DNA from: an uncultured Sphingomonadaceae bacterium
GTDB taxonomy: Bacteria > Pseudomonadota > Alphaproteobacteria > Sphingomonadales > Sphingomonadaceae
Direction: 5' to 3'
Assembly: GCA_947495985.1 (NCBI GenBank)
Contig: CANMBD010000001.1
Coordinates: forward strand, 1,426,001 to 1,490,000
Length of the DNA stretch: 64,000 nucleotides
In this document: positions 16,014-24,518 of the stretch, piece after piece
Numbering within the stretch: the first letter of the stretch is position 1
Layout of the letters: every line of letters starts with the position of its first letter
Made by a program: the position numbers and the translations under genes
Notes under the pieces: generated by a model
Database searches by the model: none
What the model was told of the DNA's origin: nothing
The model's input: the letters and a program-made list of their open reading frames with translations, nothing else

Positions 16014-16862
16014 ATGGAATCTATCAACCGCACCAGACCAGCGGATGCCATTCAAAAGCAGGCTGACCTATCTGAATTGATTGCCCGGACACAGGATTCA
16101 ATTGCAACAGGCATTAAGTTCAACCGGCCGTCCGAGGCGCCCTCCAGCTGGCTGGAAATATCCAGCATCAGCAGACAATCCACAATCGAGGACAGCTGGT
16201 CGAGCAATATTGGCCGTGCACGCATATTGGCGCAACAAGCAGAATCGACCATCGATACCATGTCCAACGGTACGACCCGTATCCGGGAGCTGATGGTGCT
16301 GGCCAACAATGATACACTGGCGCCGCAAGACCGCGAAATAATCGCTCTGGAACTGGAAAGCTTTCAGGAACAGTTTAACCAGCTGACGCAGGTTAAAGAC
16401 AATTATGGCGGCGACCTGTTCTACTCGGGCAGCCCCATTCAGATGCGTATCGATACCAATGTGCTGGTCACGCCAACGCCGACGCGGGATGATGTGTCCG
16501 GCAGTATTGATATTGGCGGCGGTGCAACCGAAAACCTGGATACGATATTGACGGGCATGATTGACGCGGTTCGCAGCGGAACGCCGACAGAACGCGGTGA
16601 ACAGCTGGATCGCGCCAAATCGATGACCGATCATTTCTCTGCGCTACTCGGTCGTCAGGGCCTGACCATTAATCGGCTCGATGAACAGGACTTGAGGCTA
16701 CAGGAATCTGGAATCAATACATCGGAGCGGCGCAGGACGCTTGAAAATACGGACATTGCCGAGGCCATATCCCAGGCGCAATCGCTGTTGATCAACTTGG
16801 AGGCAGCTCAACGGGTCTATGCCCAGACAGCTACTAATTCCTTGATTCAGCTTATTGGCTAA
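16014..16862 (+). CDS. flgL: Flagellar hook-associated protein 3 FlgL
   Basis: Second hook-filament junction protein, 282 residues, flagellin-like at both ends (a helical N-terminus with ARTQDSIATGIKFNRPSEAP, and the C-terminal DIAEAISQAQSLLINLEAAQ). It follows flgK by 36 bases and is probably the last gene of the flgB transcription unit, since a small hairpin with a T run follows. Confidence 0.93.
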   Translation: MESINRTRPADAIQKQADLSELIARTQDSIATGIKFNRPSEAPSSWLEISSISRQSTIEDSWSSNIGRARILAQQAESTIDTMSNGTTRIRELMVLANNDTLAPQDREIIALELESFQEQFNQLTQVKDNYGGDLFYSGSPIQMRIDTNVLVTPTPTRDDVSGSIDIGGGATENLDTILTGMIDAVRSGTPTERGEQLDRAKSMTDHFSALLGRQGLTINRLDEQDLRLQESGINTSERRRTLENTDIAEAISQAQSLLINLEAAQRVYAQTATNSLIQLIG

Positions 16863-16886
16863 CCCGCCCAAATCATCACTATCACG

Positions 16887-16906
16887 CCCTTAACCATAAG
16901 GGTTTT
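16887..16906 (+). terminator. Weak hairpin terminator after flgL
   Basis: CCCTTA-ACCA-TAAGGG followed by TTTT. The 6-bp stem is short, so read-through into motA is likely. No clear sigma-54 or sigma-28 site was found between 16863 and 16991. Confidence 0.4.
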
Positions 16907-16991
16907 CGACCGTCCATCAATATGATGATCGTCCCTTTGCCCATGGGCTTGCGGACAAATTTAAACGGACCTGTGGATTGGAAATAACGTT

Positions 16992-17855
16992 ATGTTCGCT
17001 GGAATTGGTATTGTTGTCCTGCTTGTCATGGTATTTGGCGTGTTCCTGGTGTCCGGTGGTGACCTGGGCGTCGTTGTCGCCGCTCTGCCAGTCGAAATGG
17101 GCATTATCGGTGGTGCTGCGGTTGGCGCGCTCATCATCGGCAATAGCGGCGCGCAACTCAAGGCACTGATGGGCGGCTTTGGAAAGGTCTTTAAGGGCCC
17201 GACTTACATCAAACAGGACTTCATGGACTGCATCTTGCTGGTCTCCAAGCTGACAAAAATCCTGAAAAGTGAAGGTCCGGTTGCTCTGGAACCGCATATC
17301 GAGGATCCCAAAGCGTCACCGATATTCAGCGAATATCCCAAACTGCTGAAGGACGATACACTGATCCACCTGATCGCTGACAGCCTCAGGCTTGTCGTCG
17401 TATCTTCCGGTACACTCGACCCCCATGCCGTAGAAGATGTCATGGACCAGGCCATCAAAACGCATCATCACGAAGCGATTGCGCCGGCCGATAATCTTCA
17501 GGGGCTCGCCGATGCCTTGCCTGCGCTGGGCATTGTTGCCGCTGTTTTGGGTATTATCAAAGTCATGGGTTCGATCGATAAACCGCCGACCATATTGGGC
17601 GGCATGATCGGTTCTGCGCTCGTCGGAACGTTCCTTGGTGTTTTGCTGGCTTATGGCCTGGTTGGCCCGATGGCCAATCGTGCGCGCTCGGTAATCGAGA
17701 GCGACGCAAGCATCTATCATGTCGCCAAACAGCTGATCATTGCCAGTCTGCATGGCCATCCGCAGCCGCTTATCATTGAAGCGGCCCGGACCAGCCTGCA
17801 GCATGAAAACCAGCCAAGCTTCTCCGATGTATTTGATGCCATAAGGGCAAAATAA
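16992..17855 (+). CDS. motA: Flagellar motor stator protein MotA
   Basis: Proton channel subunit of the stator. The 287-residue protein has the MotA pattern: two N-terminal membrane helices (GIGIVVLLVMVFGVFLVSGG and the ALPVEMGIIGGAAVGALII stretch), a large cytoplasmic loop, and two further helices (LPALGIVAAVLGIIKVMGSI; MIGSALVGTFLGVLLAYGLV). It is followed by motB after 3 bases. This is the canonical stator; a second, divergent pair lies at 7146-8330. Confidence 0.96.
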   Translation: MFAGIGIVVLLVMVFGVFLVSGGDLGVVVAALPVEMGIIGGAAVGALIIGNSGAQLKALMGGFGKVFKGPTYIKQDFMDCILLVSKLTKILKSEGPVALEPHIEDPKASPIFSEYPKLLKDDTLIHLIADSLRLVVVSSGTLDPHAVEDVMDQAIKTHHHEAIAPADNLQGLADALPALGIVAAVLGIIKVMGSIDKPPTILGGMIGSALVGTFLGVLLAYGLVGPMANRARSVIESDASIYHVAKQLIIASLHGHPQPLIIEAARTSLQHENQPSFSDVFDAIRAK

Positions 17856-17858
17856 ACC

Positions 17859-18728
17859 ATGGCGAAAAAAGCAGCTCCGGAACCGGTTAGGCCGATAATC
17901 GTCAAAAAGATCATTATGGAAGACCATGGCGGCCATCACGGCGGCGCATGGAAAGTCGCCTATGCCGACTTTGTGACGGCGATGATGGCATTCTTTCTGT
18001 TAATGTGGTTGCTTGGTGCGACGGAAGAGAAACAACGCAAGGGTATTGCCGATTATTTCGCGCCGACGCTTGCCCAAGTAAAGCGGGATAGCGCGGGCGG
18101 CAAAGGAATGTTCGGTGGCTCTTCCGTTACTGATCCTGACAAATATCCTCATAAGAAGGCAAAAAACGTCGGAGACCAATCGGTCGCAATTCCGCGCCCG
18201 CCTGCTGACAATCCGAGTGAAACTGTTGGCAAGTACAGCGGCGGGGAAACCGGATCAAAATCCCTTACTGCGAAGGAATTTGAACGACGTATCCGTGAGC
18301 AGTTGAAAAATGATCCAGGTAACCTGAAACTCCTTTCAAACGTCCGGTTCACCGATACCAAGGAAGGCTTGCGGATCGATATTATCGATGAAGCTGATTT
18401 CAGCATGTTTGCGCTGGCGACGGATGATCTGAAATCCAAAGCCGCAGAGTTGATTGGGCAAGTCGCAAAGATCATCGATACGGTCGATAACGAGCTGATC
18501 ATCAGAGGGCATACTGACAGTCTGCCTTATGCCAGCGGGCAAAGCATGAATAACTGGCTGTTGTCTTCAGCTCGGGCAGAAGCCACTCGGCAGGAACTGG
18601 TCCGCAGAGGCGTCTCAATGAGCCGCATGGCTCGGATCGAGGGCGTTGCGGATACAGAACCATATAATCCGGCAGAGCCTATGGATGACCGGAATAGGCG
18701 GATATCCATAACCATGAAAACCAAATAA
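17859..18728 (+). CDS. motB: Flagellar motor stator protein MotB
   Basis: Anchors the stator to peptidoglycan and carries the proton-binding Asp. The 289-residue protein has WKVAYADFVTAMMAFFLLMW at 31-50 with the key Asp at 37. It has a plug/linker region and a C-terminal OmpA-like domain (IIRGHTDSLPY, then SARAEATRQELVRRGVSMSR and DDRNRRISI). Co-transcribed with motA. Confidence 0.97.
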   Translation: MAKKAAPEPVRPIIVKKIIMEDHGGHHGGAWKVAYADFVTAMMAFFLLMWLLGATEEKQRKGIADYFAPTLAQVKRDSAGGKGMFGGSSVTDPDKYPHKKAKNVGDQSVAIPRPPADNPSETVGKYSGGETGSKSLTAKEFERRIREQLKNDPGNLKLLSNVRFTDTKEGLRIDIIDEADFSMFALATDDLKSKAAELIGQVAKIIDTVDNELIIRGHTDSLPYASGQSMNNWLLSSARAEATRQELVRRGVSMSRMARIEGVADTEPYNPAEPMDDRNRRISITMKTK

Positions 18729-18940
18729 AACGGTTATCATTTCTAAAGGGCGCGCCCAATTAGAACCAATTTGGCAATAAAATGGACCATTCTCCTCAGA
18801 TTGGTCTGAAAATGAATTGATATTCATGTTCCAGCTCAGGATAGTTGTTGTTGAAAGTGTAAAATCTTTCTTTCAAGGTCATCTCGGCCCCCGCAGGTTG
18901 CGACTTTGATATACGTAGCGCACCTGGTCTGCGTTATAGT

Positions 18941-18972
18941 TTGGGTAGAGTGGCATATGCCACTCTACCCAA
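18941..18972. repeat. Perfect 32-bp palindrome
   Basis: The left arm TTGGGTAGAGTGGCAT is followed directly by its exact reverse complement, with no loop. The symmetry stops at the next base on each side. There is no T run, so it is not a classical terminator. It could be an operator for a dimeric regulator, a cruciform or a member of a dispersed repeat family. Confidence 0.85.
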
Positions 18973-19103
18973 TCGCCGTTTAGGGGCTCTCAATAGCATC
19001 TTGCACTTATGGAACTGGACACTCTGCCCAGCAACCATCCCATGGCGGCGGTCACGAAAACATCTGCCCTTTACACACCCCTGCCGTTAACCAGCACCGC
19101 AAA

Positions 19104-19137
19104 CAAAAAGGGGGGCCAAGCTTCATGCTTGGCCCCC
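19104..19137 (-). terminator. Rho-independent terminator downstream of the diguanylate cyclase gene
   Basis: GGGGGCCAAGC (19111-19121), loop TTCAT, GCTTGGCCCCC (19127-19137): an 11-bp perfect stem. On the minus strand it is followed by CTTTTTGTTT, so it ends transcription from the sthA-diguanylate cyclase operon. Confidence 0.85.
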
Positions 19138-19268
19138 TGCCCCAAATATTTCCCGTATCATATTGATAGAGTCATGAAAGCTCTTCCCGATCTACGAGCT
19201 ATGACCCGACTCCGGCACTGCGAAGCCGAGACGCAGTTGAAATCACTACGCCCCGAAGCTCCACCAGA

Positions 19269-20354
19269 CTACAGATCATTGGCATATGTCAGGACGTTGT
19301 TACGACCTCGGGATTTGGCTTCATAAAGCGCCAGATCGGCTTTTCTGAGGATCGAACGCTTTGTGTCTGATTCCAGACACTGCGCTACACCGGCAGAGAA
19401 GGTAACTTTACCTAACGCATTACCGGACTCCAGATCGACGAGCTCACGGCGCGCCAGTCCTTCACGGCACGCATCTACCAGCTTGCAAACCTCTTCAATG
19501 GCATGATCCTCGAAGATAATTGCGAATTCTTCACCGCCGAAACGAGATGTATGGCATTTGCTGTTTGTAAGAGATGATAGTTCATCCGCAACCAACTTCA
19601 GCACGCGATCGCCGCATTCATGACCGAAAGTATCGTTTATCTTCTTGAAGTGATCAATGTCGATAAAAGCCAAAACCAATGGCTGTCCGTCTTCGATCAG
19701 CTTTTCCAATACCTCATCCAACGTCCGTTCAAATTTCCGGCGGTTTGGAAGTTTGGTCAGCTGATCAAAATCGGCTTCGTTTCTGGCCTGCTCCAGTTCG
19801 GTCTGCAAACTGGCCAGCTTTTTATTTGTTTCGGTGATCTGCTCCCGGTTTTCGCGTGTCGATTCAACCATCAACTTCGATAGATCCAGCAGCTTTTGAA
19901 TGGCAATGTCAACATCGCCCGAGCGTGCCCGGATACTATCCGCCTGCTCGATCATGTTATTCTCACATTCGATCGCATTTTTATTACCATCATCAATGGT
20001 TTGCGTCGTCGCGCGAATATGTTGAATCGCTTCCATGAGGATCTTGTCGATCTGCACCCCAATATCTGAACGCAAGTGTTTATCATGCAGTTCCTGCGCC
20101 GCGGCGTTGTCAAGACGCCCCGCCGAAGACAAACCCACGATTTCGTTTTTCAGACTGGTATTGCCGCCGCAAATATACTCCCATGCCAACTCCAGATTGG
20201 AGGAAGACAGCGTAAGATTATGCTGCCGGATGAAACTGGCGATGGCGTAAAGCGGTGGCCGCTCGCCATTGTCTTCTATGCAAACCGGGCATGTATCATC
20301 ACCGTCATTGTCGCGGAAATAGCTGTCTAATATGTTTTTGATATCTAGTTTCAC
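19269..20354 (-). CDS. Diguanylate cyclase with N-terminal CxxC-containing region
   Basis: Makes cyclic di-GMP from two GTP. The 361-residue soluble protein has a GGDEF domain from about 195 to 361, with DFDQLTKLPNRRKF and the active-site GGEEF at 273-277. The RxxD inhibitory site is absent (Asn and Cys occupy those positions), so product inhibition at that site is unlikely. A coiled-coil precedes the domain (about 165-195). The N-terminus has a CPVC pair at 22-25 that might bind metal or sense redox state. It starts with GTG one base after sthA. Cyclic di-GMP usually opposes motility, which fits its place beside the flagellar genes. Confidence 0.9.
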   Translation of the reverse strand: MKLDIKNILDSYFRDNDGDDTCPVCIEDNGERPPLYAIASFIRQHNLTLSSSNLELAWEYICGGNTSLKNEIVGLSSAGRLDNAAAQELHDKHLRSDIGVQIDKILMEAIQHIRATTQTIDDGNKNAIECENNMIEQADSIRARSGDVDIAIQKLLDLSKLMVESTRENREQITETNKKLASLQTELEQARNEADFDQLTKLPNRRKFERTLDEVLEKLIEDGQPLVLAFIDIDHFKKINDTFGHECGDRVLKLVADELSSLTNSKCHTSRFGGEEFAIIFEDHAIEEVCKLVDACREGLARRELVDLESGNALGKVTFSAGVAQCLESDTKRSILRKADLALYEAKSRGRNNVLTYANDL

Positions 20355-20355
20355 G

Positions 20356-21777
20356 TTATGCTCTCAATCTTGGTTGTGGCATCCGGTTGTACGCATCCAG
20401 TGCGGCAACCTTGTAGGCCTCGGCTAGTGTTGGAAAATTAAAAACGGTGTCGGACAGATAGTCTATGCCACCGTCCAGGTTGAGAACGGCTTGGCCGATA
20501 TGGATCAATTCCGTCGCGCCTTCACCGACAATATGAACGCCCAATAGCTTGCGATCGTTCAGGTCGAAAATGCATTTCAAAAGACCTTTGCAATCGCCCA
20601 ATATATGTCCGCGTGATGTTTCCTGGAATCGGGCTATGCCGATCTCAACCTGCAGCCCCTTGGCACGCGCCTCATCTTCGGAAAGACCGATACTGGCGAT
20701 TTCCGGGATGGAATAGATACCGAGCGGAAAGCTATGTTCCGAACAATGGATTGGATGATCGAACGCATGGCAAGCGGCCAGCCGGCCCTGCTCCATCGAT
20801 GTTGATGCCAGCGCCGGAAAACCGATTATGTCGCCAGCTGCATAGATATGGGGCTGTGACGTTTGCAGTGTTTTTTCATCTACCGTCAATCGACCCCGGC
20901 TATCAGCTTCCACTCCAATTTTTTCCAGCCCAAGCTTGTCCACAGCGCCAACGCGGCCAGCAGTGAAAAGCAACATTTCCGAACGAAGCCGTCTGCCGTC
21001 ATCAAGCTCTACATGCGGATTATCATTTTCATCCAGTTCGATATTCTTGATCGACCTGCCCAAGCGAAGGCTGATACCCCGCTCCGAAAGTTGATGAGTG
21101 AAATTGGAGATGATGTCGCGATCAATAAATTCCAGTACATTTTTACGCGCCTCTACAACAGTGACCGGGATTTCCAGCGTCGAGAATATGGTCGCATATT
21201 CGAGCCCGATGACCCCGCCGCCAACAACAATGATGGATTTCGGCATCGGCATGTTTGCAGCAATGGAATCGCTGTCAACAACGCTAGAGCCATTGAAAGG
21301 AATGTGCTTTGGTCGGAACGGTTTCGTTCCCACTGCGATCAGAAATTTTTCTGCAGTGACCGAAAAACTTGTTCGCTTTCCCTGAACCGACTGCGATACG
21401 GCCAGTTTGTGAGGGCCGGTAAACTTTGCGCGACCGTTCAGCGTTTCGATGTTATTGCGGGATAGTTGACTGTCGATCACCGCGACTTCATCACCCAAGG
21501 TTGTTGACAACCGTGAAGCAATGGATTTGCGCGTTACATCTGAACCGTTCCGCTGGCGGCCCGATTTAAAATATTGATCGCGCCATCCGGTGACCGACAG
21601 AACCGACTCCCGAATTGTCTTCGATGGCAAAGTTCCTGTGTGAACAGACACCCCCCCAATCTTCTTTTGATCGTCCACAATGGCAACTGATTTTCCCAGC
21701 TTGGACGCCTGGATTGCTGCCCTGCGCCCGGCCGGGCCACCCCCGATTACCACGAAATCATAGTCAAAATTGGTCAT
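20356..21777 (-). CDS. sthA: Soluble pyridine nucleotide transhydrogenase
   Basis: FAD enzyme that passes hydride between NADPH and NAD+. The 473-residue protein has the FAD-binding GGGPAGRRAA near 12-21, a second Rossmann motif (VVGGGVIGLEYATIF) and the dimerisation domain of the class-I flavoprotein disulfide reductases. The redox Cys pair of lipoamide dehydrogenase is replaced (GGVSVHTGTLPSKT), which is the SthA signature. It forms a two-gene operon with the diguanylate cyclase. Confidence 0.92.
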   Translation of the reverse strand: MTNFDYDFVVIGGGPAGRRAAIQASKLGKSVAIVDDQKKIGGVSVHTGTLPSKTIRESVLSVTGWRDQYFKSGRQRNGSDVTRKSIASRLSTTLGDEVAVIDSQLSRNNIETLNGRAKFTGPHKLAVSQSVQGKRTSFSVTAEKFLIAVGTKPFRPKHIPFNGSSVVDSDSIAANMPMPKSIIVVGGGVIGLEYATIFSTLEIPVTVVEARKNVLEFIDRDIISNFTHQLSERGISLRLGRSIKNIELDENDNPHVELDDGRRLRSEMLLFTAGRVGAVDKLGLEKIGVEADSRGRLTVDEKTLQTSQPHIYAAGDIIGFPALASTSMEQGRLAACHAFDHPIHCSEHSFPLGIYSIPEIASIGLSEDEARAKGLQVEIGIARFQETSRGHILGDCKGLLKCIFDLNDRKLLGVHIVGEGATELIHIGQAVLNLDGGIDYLSDTVFNFPTLAEAYKVAALDAYNRMPQPRLRA

Positions 21778-22103
21778 CTATTTCCCTTTCGTGTCATGGT
21801 TAACGGTGACGAAGAGAAACATTAAACCCCAAAGGGTAATATCAGTGATGTTATGGAAAAACGCATATGCGCAAGTTTGTCAGCTGATGAGCGATCAGAA
21901 AGAATGATGCATCAATTTGGGACATATCCCAATAAATTATACGCCTGTGTCATAAGTCCGTAATTTTTGTTGAAACTGCAACCAGTTGTGATTATTGGAC
22001 TTTGATTTAACGGCTGTAACCCTTCTCGGCATTCGTGCGAATTAGGAAGCAGGTCTTTAAAAAGAACCATTTTTATCGCCAAGGAAAGGCGCTGTCGATC
22101 AAC
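21778..22103. other. Intergenic interval with a small inverted repeat
   Basis: AT-rich region between sthA and a small plus-strand gene. TTGGGACATATCCCAA at 21917-21932 is a near-perfect inverted repeat and a possible operator. I see no other gene and no confident promoter. Confidence 0.4.
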
Positions 22104-22271
22104 ATGAGTAACCGCGAAATCGACATGCTCAGTCTAGTGACGCGGCTCGAAAAAATTCTTTCTGCTTTAGATGAAAACGGATATTCCATCGCCGCGATAA
22201 AAGTCGAAGAAGCAATTAATGCTCTTGAACGGGCCCAGGAAGCTGAGGAGCAAAACGGAGAGAATTCCTAA
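22104..22271 (+). CDS. Small conserved-looking protein, paralogue of the 25378 gene
   Basis: A 55-residue protein, start chosen at the ATG of MSNREIDMLS; the open frame begins earlier at 22035, but that part has no similarity to the paralogue. The core LVTRLEKILSALDENG ... AIKVEEAINALE resembles IVTLLEQILAEFD ... AIKIAEAIDCLK in the 25378 gene. Both are acidic, helical, soluble and plus-strand, and they flank a minus-strand gene cluster. The function is unknown. Confidence 0.6.
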   Translation: MSNREIDMLSLVTRLEKILSALDENGYSIAAIKVEEAINALERAQEAEEQNGENS

Positions 22272-22280
22272 TTTTCGCTT

Positions 22281-22592
22281 CTACTGAATCTCATATATCA
22301 TCAGAATACAGTTTTTGATCCGTTTCCTTGTTTCATCATCACAATCCCGGCGACTAATGTCCTGCAGCCGTTCATCCCTGTCATTTCCACCTTCAGTATA
22401 GCCGCTCGATCGGATCTCGATCCGCCGATGGATTTTTGCGCTGGCATAGGCTGTTGCGGAGGCTCCCGCTTTACGAACTTTGCCTTCTTCCGCTTTTACC
22501 GGCAGGAACAATGTAAAGATGAATATGGGAATGGCTGCCAGCTTTAGTCTAGCCAAGCTTGACGATGCCTTGGGTGGGCCAGTGCCGAGCAT
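22281..22592 (-). CDS. Hypothetical secreted small protein
   Basis: 103 residues from the ATG preceded by GAGAGAGG; an in-frame TTG upstream at 22613 is less likely. A hydrophobic segment (LAAIPIFIFTLFLPVKAEE) looks like a signal peptide with cleavage after VKA. The mature part is basic and has two Cys near the C-terminus (RRDCDDETRKRIKNCILMIY) that could form a disulfide. No family recognised. Confidence 0.5.
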   Translation of the reverse strand: MLGTGPPKASSSLARLKLAAIPIFIFTLFLPVKAEEGKVRKAGASATAYASAKIHRRIEIRSSGYTEGGNDRDERLQDISRRDCDDETRKRIKNCILMIYEIQ

Positions 22593-22716
22593 GCTGCCTC
22601 TCTCTGATACCAAATAAGTTCAGAGTCAGTAACGGCAATTGTAGCACTATCTTAAGTCGCGGCGAAAAACCTGTCAGATTTCCTGTTCGCAAACATTAGG
22701 TGTGAATATGCAGGTT

Positions 22717-23061
22717 CTAAAGATTCATGACGGAATCGAGATAGGCCACACACGCCTGTCTCGCATTGTCTGTCATGCGGATATTATCAGCTCCCTGCCC
22801 TTCACAATCGGTCACATACTGACGGTCAAAAAATACCGAAATCCAGCGCGATGCTATGGCAGGCGTGGTTGATAATTCAGCGAACAATTCCTCCCTGGAA
22901 ATACACTCCTGCTTTTCTGTCGCGATATATATTTCGAGTAAAAGCTCCCAAGCGGGATCACCAAAGATACCGTCATTAGAAAAAAACAGGCTTCTCTCTC
23001 GCTGCATAGCCAAAAACCGTTGGGCCCGGGTGACGTGGTTATCCAATATGGGGGCGGTCAT
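22717..23061 (-). CDS. Winged-helix (MarR-like) DNA-binding protein
   Basis: 114 residues from an ATG that overlaps the stop of the RadC-like gene (ATGA), so translation is coupled. The central part (AWELLLEIYIATEKQECISR, then ELFAELSTTPAIASRWISVF) looks like a winged-helix domain, with LTTxPxx-type recognition helix and a C-terminal wing (RMTDNARQACVAYL). No partner is known. Possibly a regulator of the cluster. Confidence 0.6.
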   Translation of the reverse strand: MTAPILDNHVTRAQRFLAMQRERSLFFSNDGIFGDPAWELLLEIYIATEKQECISREELFAELSTTPAIASRWISVFFDRQYVTDCEGQGADNIRMTDNARQACVAYLDSVMNL

Positions 23062-23825
23062 AGCAACCTCATCTTGCGAAAACTTGACCACTGATTGCCC
23101 GCAATAATGATATGATCGTGCAATTTGATTTCCAATTCTCGGCATATAGTTTTGATCAGCATGGTGAATTTTATATCGGATTGACTGGGCTTGAGATCGC
23201 CAGCGGGATGGTTATGCACCAAAATTATCGCGGAGGCGTTCAGTTCGAGAGCCCGTTTCAATATGGACCGCGGCGGCACAATGATCTTATTTGGCGAACC
23301 GGTTCCCAGCTCCTCATCTTTCAGCAGATGATTGGCATTATCCAGAAACAAGACCCGCATGGTTTCATTTGCTAGCGACCCCATGCTGCCTTGCAGATAG
23401 TTGATCAATTTGCTGTCGGTTGCCGAGACCAGCCTTTTGGGTAGGTCATTTTGCAATTGCGCTGTGAATAACTTTTCAGCAGCCATCAGCAAACTGATCA
23501 CGGCGTCGTGCGACCCTATTACACGCCGTAAAGCTTCTTCTGATTCCGATAATATCCGGCCGATCGAGCCAAATTCAGTTAAAAGTGCGTCAGATAGTGG
23601 GATAGCCTTTTCAGGCGCGACCGACTTTATGAGCTCCGCCAGGACGGATCGGTCCCGTATGTCTTCAATCTGAGTTGATGACAGTAAGTTCCTATCGCCA
23701 GCGTTATCAGCAAGGGATAAGAAGAAGCGACTTGCATGATCAAATAGGCCAACGGATGTATCGACACGTCCATCAGCTTTGCTGAATGCGCCACTAGCGC
23801 TATGGTTTGTAGCGAGACTACGCAT
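23058..23825 (-). CDS. RadC/JAB-domain family protein
   Basis: A C-terminal MPN/JAB domain with the metal-binding HNHPAGDLKPSQSD motif (HNH at about residue 204 from this start) and a preceding helix-hairpin-helix-like N-terminal part (LLTEFGSIGRILSESEEALR). RadC proteins are often linked to mobile or accessory DNA; their role remains unclear. The start is uncertain: the only ATG before the conserved core is at 23825, which makes a 199-bp overlap with the upstream membrane-protein gene; no GTG or TTG lies between. The first ~50 residues may not be translated. Confidence 0.75.
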   Translation of the reverse strand: MRSLATNHSASGAFSKADGRVDTSVGLFDHASRFFLSLADNAGDRNLLSSTQIEDIRDRSVLAELIKSVAPEKAIPLSDALLTEFGSIGRILSESEEALRRVIGSHDAVISLLMAAEKLFTAQLQNDLPKRLVSATDSKLINYLQGSMGSLANETMRVLFLDNANHLLKDEELGTGSPNKIIVPPRSILKRALELNASAIILVHNHPAGDLKPSQSDIKFTMLIKTICRELEIKLHDHIIIAGNQWSSFRKMRLL

Positions 23826-24067
23826 AGCGGCCAAAACCGCCTGGCACGCAACGCAATTGCAAGAAACGCACACCAAGCGAACATATCAATGATGAGGTGC
23901 CCCGGATCCATTGCCGTGTACTCAGCAGGAGTGAACATGTGCACAAAAGGATCCGACACAGCCATGAAAATACAAGCCAATGCCGTAGCTCGCTCCGGCC
24001 CTCCTCCTCGGTACAGAGAATAGATAACGACCGCACCGAAAAGGAGGAAAAAAAGGACAACTCGCAT
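23627..24067 (-). CDS. Small integral membrane protein
   Basis: 146 residues with four or five hydrophobic helices (MRVVLFFLLFGAVVIYSLY; ATALACIFMAV; LIIDMFAWCAFLAIAL; FWPLCVVSLQTIALVAHSA; SSYPLLITLAIGTY). No conserved catalytic motif is visible. Its 3' end overlaps the RadC-like gene in another frame. It is part of a run of minus-strand genes starting with the HTH gene at 25034. Function unknown. Confidence 0.65.
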   Translation of the reverse strand: MRVVLFFLLFGAVVIYSLYRGGGPERATALACIFMAVSDPFVHMFTPAEYTAMDPGHLIIDMFAWCAFLAIALRARRFWPLCVVSLQTIALVAHSAKLMDVSIHPLAYLIMQVASSYPLLITLAIGTYCHQLRLKTYGTDPSWRSS

Positions 24068-24114
24068 TGTCTGATCGGAACACGTGGAGACATTTCAGTC
24101 AACCCTCTGATCAA

Positions 24115-24453
24115 TCAAGAAACCACAGAAAGATGAGAGGATTCATCTATCGATGCCTGTGCAGCAGGCGGACATTCATGCATATCCAAACCAGCATATT
24201 CTTTGCCAATTTTTTTCAATTCGCCATGAACACGCAGAACATCGTTGCTGGCATCCACAAGAGCCATCTGTGCTTTGGCAAGGCGAAGAATAGCGGCTTG
24301 ACCAGTGGATGCGGGTACACCTGTGTTCAAGCGAGCTTTAACTAATGTCGACATAAGGTCTGAAACTGAGACCAGTGCCTGATCGATGCTGTATTCCGTG
24401 TGCGGCATATCTTGACCGATTTGATCTTTGGCTTTTTTGATTTCGTAAGACAT
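24115..24453 (-). CDS. Hypothetical 112-residue helical protein
   Basis: Soluble, largely helical protein (SIDQALVSVSDLMSTLVKAR; AILRLAKAQMALVDASNDVL). It is preceded by an AAAGGGAATG ribosome site and follows the membrane-anchored HTH gene by 65 bases, so the two probably form an operon. No known family recognised. Confidence 0.65.
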   Translation of the reverse strand: MSYEIKKAKDQIGQDMPHTEYSIDQALVSVSDLMSTLVKARLNTGVPASTGQAAILRLAKAQMALVDASNDVLRVHGELKKIGKEYAGLDMHECPPAAQASIDESSHLSVVS

Positions 24454-24518
24454 AACATTCCCTTTCCGCGAAGCGCGAATTCCAAAAAATTAAATTTCAG
24501 GTTAGGTCTGGTGTCGGC

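Larger units (their letters stand above)
18729..19268. other. 540-bp non-coding interval after motB
   Basis: No convincing gene. It contains a perfect 32-bp palindrome (18941-18972) and a strong hairpin (19111-19137) that terminates minus-strand transcription. An open frame on the plus strand from 19009 runs through the terminator and into the antisense of the next gene, so I do not accept it. Confidence 0.6.

Noticed and set aside
19009-19326. Plus-strand open frame of 105 codons
   Set aside because: Runs through a terminator hairpin and into the antisense of the diguanylate cyclase gene.
23058-23876. TTG start at 23876 for the RadC-like protein
   Set aside because: Adds Cys-rich residues with no family similarity and extends the overlap further.
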